A DNA stretch of 64,000 bases from Halichondria panicea (lineage: Eukaryota; Porifera; Demospongiae; Suberitida; Halichondriidae), in assembly GCF_963675165.1 (NCBI RefSeq), contig NC_087393.1, positions 1,203,002 through 1,267,001 on the forward strand, written 5' to 3'. The notes beneath the pieces were generated by a model, which was given only the letters and a program-made list of their open reading frames with translations, ran no database searches and was not told the DNA's origin. Below, piece by piece: positions 55,461 to 64,000 of the stretch. Each line of letters opens with the position of its first letter. The first letter of the stretch is position 1. The position numbers and the translations under genes are program-made.

Positions 55461-58400
55461 ATGATGGCTGCAGCTCCTCAGTACTTGCTCTCTGAGCCTT
55501 CAAAACAAGATGAGAGTTTCTCAAAGTCCCTAAAGCGTCACAGCTGCTCGTATGAGAGCCATTGTGATCGTTTCAAGGTAGAGAACAGGGTGTTCAATCA
55601 GCAGTATTCACACGTGTACTTCATGCGACTGGCAAAAATGAGAGAAAGAATCAAAGAAATGGCAAAACAGAAATGGGGTAAGGAGGGTCCTCTCGTATTT
55701 CCTTTCACTTATTTGGATGGACGAAAATGTTGTAGTCTTATATTGGGTTAGGCCTAGCGCCTAAGGCTAGGGTTGGGGATAGGGTTGTATGCATTGGAAT
55801 GTACAGGTTGTAGGGGGGCGGGTGCATATTTAGGGTGGTGATCGTTTCAATTTTTTTCTACACACACACACTTGATCCTCACTGCCACACGATATTCTCC
55901 CTCCCCCCCCCCCCACAAGGAGAGGATGTACTTATGAAGAGTCTGGCTGAGCTGGAAAATACTGAGGGAGAGCTGTGCTGTGTGGTAGGAACCATATTTA
56001 AGAAGATGGAGCTGCAGCCAAGCATTCTCAAGGAGATCAGTGCAAAGGTGAGCAACCTATCAACAGAATCCCCAGCTCCATAGGGTAGTGTCTTATACAA
56101 AGGTTATGAAGATCCGCCCACTTTGGGCCAGGCCAGTTTAAGAGGCAAAAAGCATAAGTGGCAAGCGGTAGCAATGTTATTTGCGTAGCTCTACTATGGT
56201 TGAGTGTGATGCAAGGAAATTCTCCAAGAGCTAGAACAAAGTGCTAAGAAGCTATCATGTCAAGAAAATGAGCATGGACAGCAAAACAATGAATGATTCA
56301 CACACACATTGCCTGAATTGTAGATCTATAGAGAGCTGCACACACAGGAAAATATTCGTTTGTTGCCCTGATTTTTATCATCAGTATCTCTGGAGAGAGA
56401 GAGAGTCTTGGCTCTTTCTGCCTGTGCAATACCAGTGTAATAATAAAATTATAGTTTTGTCAACTTTTGCACTCCCAGTTCTTTTCTTTTAACTGCTATC
56501 CATCAACTTCGACAATCTAGATATACAAGAAAGCAATACAATGATGGGCTTGATCCTTTAGAGTATCTGATTGCACTACAAACAGTGTAGCAGCTCTAAC
56601 CGTAGCATTGCATTGCTTACCCTACAACTACATGTATCTCCCTCCCTCTCAGCATCACCTGACCCCACACCCTCCTCGTACAAAGTACGTTGGGGTCAAT
56701 GACAAACTAATCCTTGAAGATGAGGTACAAAGAATCACTCTAACTGGGAACCTGCCATCACGTGATCTAGTAACGGGGGTTGTCGTGGCGTTGCTAGGGA
56801 GAGACTTACACAACGGGTGCTTCAATGTGGAGGAGTACTGCTTTGCAGGAGGTACTCAGAATGAGTGTGCTGATGAGCCGGTAGTTGGCATGGAGACAGA
56901 TAGTAAAGAGACCAAGTGAGTGGTTAGCATATATATTAGCGTAGCAATCCCAGGATCTACTACCATAAAGCATCATAAATCAATATTTGAAGTTTAACCG
57001 GCTGTCTAGAAACTATGATTTTACTTGTATGCACCTGTACAATGGTAAAAATGGCCAACTCAGAACGTCACAATCATAATACAGGGCTCTCTCTCTGCTG
57101 TGATTAAGATGGCTATAGTTACAATATAGTAACCCCTCCCTCTCCCCCTCCCATCCAGGTACGTACTGCTGGTGTCAGGACTCAACCTTGGCTCCTCATG
57201 GTCTGACCAGCTGAGTGTCGAGATGATGGTCGATTACGTGACAGGGCAACTGGGAGGACCAGAGGACCAGCAGTTCTGTTCCAACATTGTCAGGGTCGTA
57301 GTGGCGGGTAACTCTATTACTGATAAGCCTCTCAAGGCCGAGGGAAAGAAGGATACTAAGGTGTGAGGGGGTGGGTGGTGTGGGGTGGGGGTGGGGGTGT
57401 GTTATAGGGTGAAGTACACCATGCTAACAACTTTTTCCATGGTTAGCAGTAATTGCATTGTACAATATGACAGTACAAGCACTCATTAAGCTCAACTAAA
57501 TACATCATGCATGGAACAATTTTCCTTCAACTCGCCTCACCCACCCACTCCCCACACATACCCACCCACCCACTCACTCCCCACCACCTTACAGCCCCAG
57601 TTCAGTGCTCGGAATGTCGATGCTGAGACAGTGGAGGCCATCAGAGAAGTTGACAATGTGCTCTCACAACTAGCTGTGAGTTTAAGATGCGTGTAACACA
57701 GCTGCTTGTACACTCTATAGTGAGAGTGATACTCAACTTTCTCAATGTTGTGAGGAAATCAAATCATTCTTGTTAGCATTCAGAGACTGGTGATATTTTG
57801 TTCTCTTCTGTATATACGATGTACATGTTTCTTTTATGTAGAGCTGTGTTCCTGTCGACTTGATGGCAGGATCACATGACCCGTCAAACCACCTGCTACC
57901 ACAGCAACCACCTCATCGATGCATGTTCCCTCGAGCCAACAAATATGGTACTCTGTCTGGAGTCACCAACCCGTACTGTGCCTCGGTGGACGGTGTTATG
58001 TGAGTGGTGTGGGTGTGGAGAGGGGAGAGGGTATGTGATTCGTGGAGGGTGTGTGAGTACTCGTAAGAAAGAGAGTGTAATGTTAGGATAGGGCTTGCTT
58101 GGATTGACTACATGTACATGTAGGCCGGTGCATGGGGTGGAGAATGTTGGCATTGCTGAGCTATGTTGCGAGGGTGGCTGCACATACTATATGTGTATGT
58201 ATGTACAATGTATACACTGTCCTTGTACAATGACCGGTACGGTACTTCTGACGTTTTGTACAGGTTCCTCGGTACTTCCGGACAAAATGTTGAGAATATT
58301 TTTAAGTTCTCCTCTGTTAACGATAGGCTAACCATCTTGGAGAACACGTTTCTATGGCGACACATCTCCCCCACCTCCCCAGACACACTCAGTGAGTAGT

Positions 58401-59039
58401 TCCAAGCACCAGCTTAGTCCTGCCCTAAATCCAGCCCATAGAGATACCTGTCCAATGTTTAGTCACGTCTTTACTTGCTCTGAATCACCAATCTAAGAGT
58501 TAGTTTGCTGCCTGTATACAGAGACCTTTATGTATATTTAATTGTGTGTGAAGATTGAATTATTATTATTGTGCAGATTGCTACCCGTTCAAAGGCGATG
58601 ATCCGTTCGTTATTGAGAAGTGTCCGGATGTCTACTTTGCAGGCAACCAGCCGTCCTTCCAACATAAGACTGTGACAGGTACCACCTGCTGGACTTGTTC
58701 ATGCCAAGTTTTATACAACTGGAGCAATTAGATAATGTACAGTCATGTTCTTTTTAATCTGTCCACTCAGGGGACAATGGGAAGCCCGTTCTGCTTGTAT
58801 CCGTGCCGACCTTTGACCTTACACACAGCTGCGCCCTGGTGAACCTATCGACATTGGAGTGCCAAGAGTTGACCTTTGCGACCTCTTTGGAAAGCAAGCC
58901 CAACCCCCAATTGGCTCGGCTACGAGAGATGGAGGCAGAACTTGAAAAAGGCGTATCAGTGGGTGGAGCTAGTGGTGACGGGGAGGAGGAGTCTATTCTG
59001 CATCTCATGATGGACATGGATGAACTTGATGAGGACTGA
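55461..59039 (+). CDS. POLD2: DNA polymerase delta subunit 2 (p50), complete, 9 exons
   Basis: POLD2 is the B-subunit that links the catalytic and accessory subunits of replicative polymerase delta in the nucleus. Exons: 55461-55677, 55920-56047, 56653-56915, 57159-57360, 57595-57675, 57842-57999, 58264-58391, 58577-58678, 58771-59039. Phases are consistent, 1548 bases, 515 residues (human about 469). Landmarks: [60 protein letters not shown] (OB fold), [72 protein letters not shown], and [10 protein letters not shown] of the calcineurin-like phosphoesterase fold. The C-terminus adds an acidic tail ([11 protein letters not shown]), longer than in vertebrates. Two adjacent ATGs (55461, 55464) could start it. 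Confidence 0.96.
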
Positions 59040-62000
59040 CTGTTAGTATAACAACTTTTTTCAATCTATCTCTTGTGTCACATAATTATATTATATACAT
59101 GCACATGCATGCATGATGATGTATGTATATACTCTTGCATAAAAAGTAGTGCTGGGTGTATGTGTGCATGATGGCTGATTGCTTTGAATTTCTCTTTTAG
59201 GCCCCCTACGATAAAAACATAGATTGAAATGGAAGGGGATTGGAAACGACCAGGCCTCCCTGTGTAAATGGTTGAAACACTCCGCGTTATGATTTCGCGC
59301 TCGCGATTATTTTTGTTTTGACCGTACTCTGGTTGTATTTCAACTGTTTCTAGCTCTCCTATCTACTAGCGATCACTCAGAGGCTGGGAGGTTACTCTAG
59401 AGAAGTAAGTTTACACCACTGACAATCTCTAATTTGTCTAAGTCCGCTGTCTTTACTCTGTTTTTAGTTTTTGTTGAGTATAGCTTGAATTACTCCATGT
59501 CAACTTTTCTCTTTCCCTGCTGCGAAGCCTAAACAGCAAAAGACATTGCTTGACTTGGTTATTATGTATCTAAGTGCTATATAGAATGGTTTCATGCCAT
59601 GGATAAGCTTTACTGTTCATAAACGTTTGCAGTATAGTCCTTCAAACTGCTTTAGTATACTTTTAGACACACCACGGGCCTTGACCTCTCACGACTTCAT
59701 AGTAAGGGCTATTCCTTCTTTTATAGCATTTATTTGTTTAGTGATAGTGGTTGCATTGCTTAGTCGACCTTTTAGAGCTATATTCTCTTTACTTTTTAGA
59801 ATATTCAACATTAAAAGATGAAAAAATAAGCAGATATAGGGATCATCGTGTACTTGCTTGAGTGCAACTCGCCTCCAACCAGAGCCTGAGGGTGTGACGT
59901 CACACACTGCATTTACCTAGCATCACGTGGGGCGTTGCCTTCTATGGTACGTGCAAGTAAAAAAGACTACATGTACCTGCCCTTGCTATTATTTAAAAAA
60001 TATTTGGCACAGGTGAGTCAGCACTTTTATCTTATTTTGCATTCTTCAGCGTTTATCTGTCTTGTATTACGTTAGTCTATGAGTCGTAGTAGTTTAAAAC
60101 TATCGTTGCTACACCTGAGACAGGATTCAAAGAAATAAGGCAAGTGCAGCAACAACTTGATGTTTGTGACTAATCTAAGTTTCTGGCTCATTGCTTCGAG
60201 TATGACTATGCTACTCACTTTCTAGTGTCACTGAGTATTGTACAGTTAGCATCATTTCCTACTAGTATATAAAAGGCTATGATGGTTTGCAGCCTTTTGG
60301 CTTAGCTAGGATAGCTACTTTCTCTCAAGTTTCCACGGAATTGGAGATTACAAATAGACAATTAATTGGCCCAGCACCCTGCACCCATTCCCAACGGGTG
60401 ACACACTTATATAGGATTTGTACTGCTGGTGTTATGCAATGTGCTCTGTAAGTTATAGTTATAACACGGGCACAAGGGATGTATGGAATATATTGCACTG
60501 AAGCACGAGGGCGCCAGCCCCGAGGGCTGAGTGCAATATATGCCATGCAGCCCGAGTGCACGTGTTGTAACTAGTTTATATCCCGAGGGCATAGCAACAT
60601 AACACTGTCCTAGTAACACAATATAAACAGCACAAAAAAGACAGAGACAACTCTAGACACAGCTCCATCTCTTCTCTCTTCTAGACGCCAGTATCTGCAG
60701 CGTATAAGATTGGCATGACCGACGAATGGCTTGACACAAAATTGTTGGAGTTTCAACTGAAATCTGCAAAACAGCCCCACCCCACTTCTGCTGCTGCAAA
60801 ACAGCCCCGCCCCACTTACTGCTGCAAAGAAACAGCCCCACCCCACTACTCAGTGAATACATGGTATTAGCTGCTGGTCTACGCTCGGCCTCATAACCAA
60901 GCCAAGAAAGCTCGCTTCTACACTGCTGCAAAACAGCTCATGCCCCCAGCAAAAAGAGCCACTTCTAGTGCTACGGTGAAGCAGAATTGACATGCATCAC
61001 GATGTCGAGGACTAGGTCGATCTAGGAACACAGAATCTTCCACAAAATGAATCTTGGACAATTTTAAAACCTGCATGGTTGCAAGAAGAAACTCCAGCAG
61101 TGCTGAACATTCATTCCTGCATGGCTGGACATACTTTGATACTTGTTATTTCTCATGCGTATTAATTTAATTTTAATTTATTTACTGATTCAGTCCGTAT
61201 CCTAGGTGATGTCCAGTAATTATATTATATAATTACTTCCCCCAGGCACTATTCTTATAATCTACTTCCCCAGCAGATTTGAATTGCATCTTGACAAAAT
61301 TTGGTACATGCAAGCAATAAAATTCAAAAATGTTGTGTAAGCTTGACAGTATTGAACTGAGCTAGCTGAATCTTGTAGTTAAATTCTTGCTCTGTGCTTT
61401 CTTAGTAGTCAAGGCTGTGGCTCAGAAGTAGGTATACTGTGGTGTTGTTGACAATAACAGACTAGTTCAGAGCTACAGTATAGTATAGTACAGCTAGCTA
61501 GCTAGCTACATACATGTACAAACCTCAGCAAAGTGCAGCTGCATTTAGTGGTGGGCGGGTCTGGTCAAAGTTTATGCATGGCTTCCAGCTAGCTGAACCT
61601 ATATAGCTAGCTAGCTCATGTAGCTCCACAGTAGTACTGCTAGTTCTATGCCTGTAACTGTTCTAACTGCATAATTCTGAGGCTGTGAGAGCAAGTTTGA
61701 CTGTCTCCACTGAATGACTGTTTTGCTGTTTTTGCAGTAAATAAATCAGTTGTTGACTAGTTGCCTAGTAATTATGGTTTATAAACAACCTCAGCCTCGG
61801 GCTGCGCCCTCGGCATTGGTTGTTTATAAGCCATAATTACTAGTCAACCAGTCAATAACTATAACTTAATTGTCTGTCTAATTGCCAGAGGGGCGTTTTG
61901 CGGTCAGTGCAATATGACTTTCAGCAGTGCAATATGCTTCATATTGCACTTGGCAACAACGTAGCAACGGGATATAAGCATCATAAATAAAATTATAAAC

Positions 62001-62362
62001 TGCGTGTCTGGTTATGAATATCAATATTTGAGTCAGTCAGTTTTGGTGCTATATAATTTATAGGTGTTTCGCTGCTGTGTGTGTTGAATAATTTGAACAG
62101 TAGGCTGATGAAGTTGAATAATAGAAGTACGAATAAATAATTTGAATAATAGATCTTAGTCTAGATCTAGGTGAAAATTGAATATTTGTCACAGGCCTAC
62201 TCGAACTCGTACTCGTCGGGTTGGGGTTCCTTCCATGGCTTCTGTGCATTTACTGTGGGCCCCTCCCCCATATTTGTACATTCCTAGCTGCTACATGTAG
62301 TAGTTGGGCGTACGTAGCTCAGCTATCAGTGCAGTATAGCTGTACATAAATCTAGAACATTA
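59040..62362. other. Intergenic with tandem and inverted repeats
   Basis: A three-copy 30-bp-class repeat (GCAAAACAGCCCC(A/G)CCCCACT) lies at 60769-60850. Inverted pairs lie at about 60458-60571 (GTTATAACACGGGCAC with GTGCACGTGTTGTAAC) and 61750-61852 (CTAGTAATTATGGTTTATAA with its inverse). The segment AAAAGAGCCACTTCTAGTGC near 60950 recalls the leader of the KIAA1958-type copies. No gene recognised. Confidence 0.5.
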
Positions 62363-62663
62363 ATGGCTCAAGAAGGTAGAGATACAGCTGAGTTCAAAGC
62401 CTTTGTGTCTTGCACTAGCAAGATTGTGACCACTGTCAAAGGTGATCTAAGCATTGCAGACAAGCTACTTGAAGAAAGACTGATATCTGACGAAACTTAC
62501 GATGAAATAGCACTGTCTAATACAATTACAGAGAGAACAAAGGCTAGAAAGATATTTACTAGTGTCAGGGAAAAAATTAAGCTAAGTACAGGAAACTTTA
62601 ATGTCTTTTGCGAAATTTTGGAAGAATCTTCATTTTACTTGGATTTACTCTCAAGGCTGAAAG
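62363..62663 (+). CDS. CARD-domain protein, first exon
   Basis: The exon begins with ATG 62363 and ends at an AAAG/GTGAGT donor (phase 1). It encodes a six-helix CARD: AEFKAFVSCTSKIVTTVKGD, LSIADKLLEERLISDETYDE, NTITERTKARKIFTSVREKI, and NFNVFCEILEESSFYLDLLS. CARDs recruit caspases or kinases in apoptosis and NLR signalling; sponges encode NLR-type proteins with N-terminal CARDs. The downstream partner is not certain. A possible second exon starts near 62735 (CTATAG acceptor) and reads IILIIGSNFRSQILKGAKHG before a stop. A fresh 327-bp insertion at 62833 and the window edge obscure the rest. Confidence 0.7.
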
Positions 62664-62832
62664 GTGAGTTGTTTACCTGAAATTTATGTTGAAGAAGCAC
62701 ACAGATCTAATAAGCTAGATTCATTTGTCTATAGGTATCATTCTAATCATAGGTTCCAACTTCCGCAGCCAAATTTTAAAAGGGGCAAAACATGGAAAAC
62801 ATGGTTGGCACTAAGCCATCATGCCCAGGAGG

Positions 62833-63159
62833 TAGACTGGCGGCGACAGCCCCTCGTGTACCGCGAGGGACTGGCAAACTGTCTATCAGTCACTCGTCTC
62901 AGCTGCAACGAGCATTGCAGCCTATCAGATTGCTCAACGTCATATTAGCCCTGTAATTGTAACCGCACTTACACTTCAGGGGATTCAGTGCATTCCATAG
63001 TAGCTGAATCTCATAGCAAAATTTAACCACATTATCTATAACGATATTCATGTTTAGTAGTGTCATACGATCTATTACACTTCCGCTGAGACGAGTGACT
63101 GATAGGCAGTTTGCCAGTCGCTCGCGCTACACGCTCGGGCTGCTGTCGCCGCCAGTCTA
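62833..63159. mobile_element. MITE, 327 bp, TAGACTGGCGGCGACAG ends, 9-bp duplication CCCAGGAGG
   Basis: Arms of about 70 bp: TAGACTGGCGGCGACAGC... with ...GCTGTCGCCGCCAGTCTA, and GGCAAACTGTCTATCAGTCA with TGACTGATAGGCAGTTTGCC. CCCAGGAGG at 62824-62832 and 63160-63168. Confidence 0.95.
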
Positions 63160-64000
63160 CCCAGGAGGTGGGTACGGGAAAGAGAAAATTTGACCTTTCA
63201 AGTCTACAATGTCATGCAATTCACTAGAATAATGCGCAGATTACATGTGTATAGTGAGGCCCATGCATGCACCCACTTCTTGAGACTGATTGAGCTAGCT
63301 ATATATATAGCTACCGTATTACTATATAGAATATTTTGCTGGTGAAAAACCTTTGCGAATCAGCACAACAATTTGCAATTGCGTTCTAGCAAGGATCGTG
63401 TGAACTAATTTAGGTTTTGCAACTTTATTTTTGCGAATAATTATTGATCAAAATTTTAACCCTCGCAAAGTTTGCATATTATATGTTTGATGCTCGCAAA
63501 ATTGTAGTAATACGGTATTATGTTGTATAAGTTCGCTGTTTTTTTTCAACATTTTAACATTCTATAGCCGCCGTTCCAGGCTAGCTAAGCTTTATTGGAG
63601 GCTATAGTGTCCTAGCTTAGTAGTAGCAACCTTGAGAATGCGAGATAACAAAGGTGAATATATATAACTGCTTTCGTGTGGGATAGGGACAGGGCGCTAA
63701 ATCTGGGACTGAATAATAATATTTTTGGAGCTTTAAAATTGGCCAAAACCCTTGATTTTATGCTCACATAGCACTATAATTGCCGAGCGCCTTAGCGCGA
63801 GGCAACTAATACTGCATCACATCTCAGAAAACCTTTGTATGTATATATGTATGTATGTATGTATGTATGTCACGCTCAGGAATGTCACGCTTCAGGAATG
63901 CGGAATTGGGTGTGGCTACATTCGGTTAATCTTTATTACCTCCAAACTGATCTACTATTGGCATAATTATGCAGAGAAAAAAGCTACGTAGCTAGCTGGA
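63160..64000. other. Intergenic right edge
   Basis: Contains a TACCGTATTAC-ended MITE (63312-63517), a decayed TAGCC...GGCTA palindrome near 63568-63606, and a (GTAT)n microsatellite at about 63839-63870 followed by a duplicated CAGGAATG motif. No gene seen. Confidence 0.6.
63312..63517. mobile_element. MITE, TACCGTATTACTA ends, 206 bp
   Basis: Ends TACCGTATTACTATATAGAA and AATTGTAGTAATACGGTA. Interior contains TTTGCGA and CTCGCAAA motifs. Partial relatives start at 39983 and 53252. Confidence 0.85.

Noticed and set aside
1-64000. tRNA, rRNA or other structured RNA genes
   Set aside because: I saw no cloverleaf with A and B boxes or rRNA-like conserved stretches on reading, but a covariance-model scan could still find one.

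Overview
The window looks like animal nuclear DNA, most likely a sponge (demosponge-type). It has compact intron-rich housekeeping genes with GT-AG introns mostly of 50-300 bases, a CARD-domain exon of the kind used by invertebrate innate-immune proteins, a BEL/Pao LTR element, KIAA1958-type Crypton-derived fragments, and a very high density of short inverted-repeat elements. The animal assignment is firm. The sponge assignment is inference.

Layout. 0.9-2.7 kb (-): first six exons of BTAF1, running off the left edge. 3.1-5.05 kb (-): the 3' part of an unrecognised gene, apparently split by a 1.2 kb fold-back element. 5.2-7.3 kb (-): a four-exon CD225/dispanin-type membrane protein. 8.6-9.9 kb: a 36-bp palindromic element and a second 1 kb fold-back. 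10.6-17.4 kb: a BEL/Pao retrotransposon on the minus strand with both LTRs but broken frames. 17.5-20.6 kb (-): an intronless 1052-residue protein of unknown family. 20.7-23.8 kb: satellite, an inverted-repeat element, and a retrotransposon remnant split by a DNA element. 24.2-30.3 kb (+): complete TOP3A in 29 exons. 30.7-31.0 kb (-): LYRM1, tail to tail with TOP3A. 31-42 kb: a transposon field without recognised genes. 43-54 kb: short partial or unrecognised genes, transposase and retroelement scraps, and a tandem segmental duplication. 55.5-59.0 kb (+): complete POLD2 in 9 exons. 62.4 kb (+): a CARD exon. The rest is repeats.

TOP3A (decatenation and Holliday-junction dissolution), POLD2 (replicative polymerase subunit) and BTAF1 (TBP remodelling) are conserved single-copy genes. 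They are neighbours, not an operon. Nothing indicates joint function with the CARD or CD225-type genes.

The strongest new observations concern mobile DNA. Palindromic elements of 36-378 bp share TAG...CTA ends and exact 9-bp target-site duplications. A second set has CAG...CTG ends and 5-bp duplications. A TACCGTA-ended family recurs about eight times. Three insertions in one copy of a duplicated repeat can each be checked against the empty site in the other copy. The 1052-residue repetitive protein is the best candidate for an undescribed gene product.
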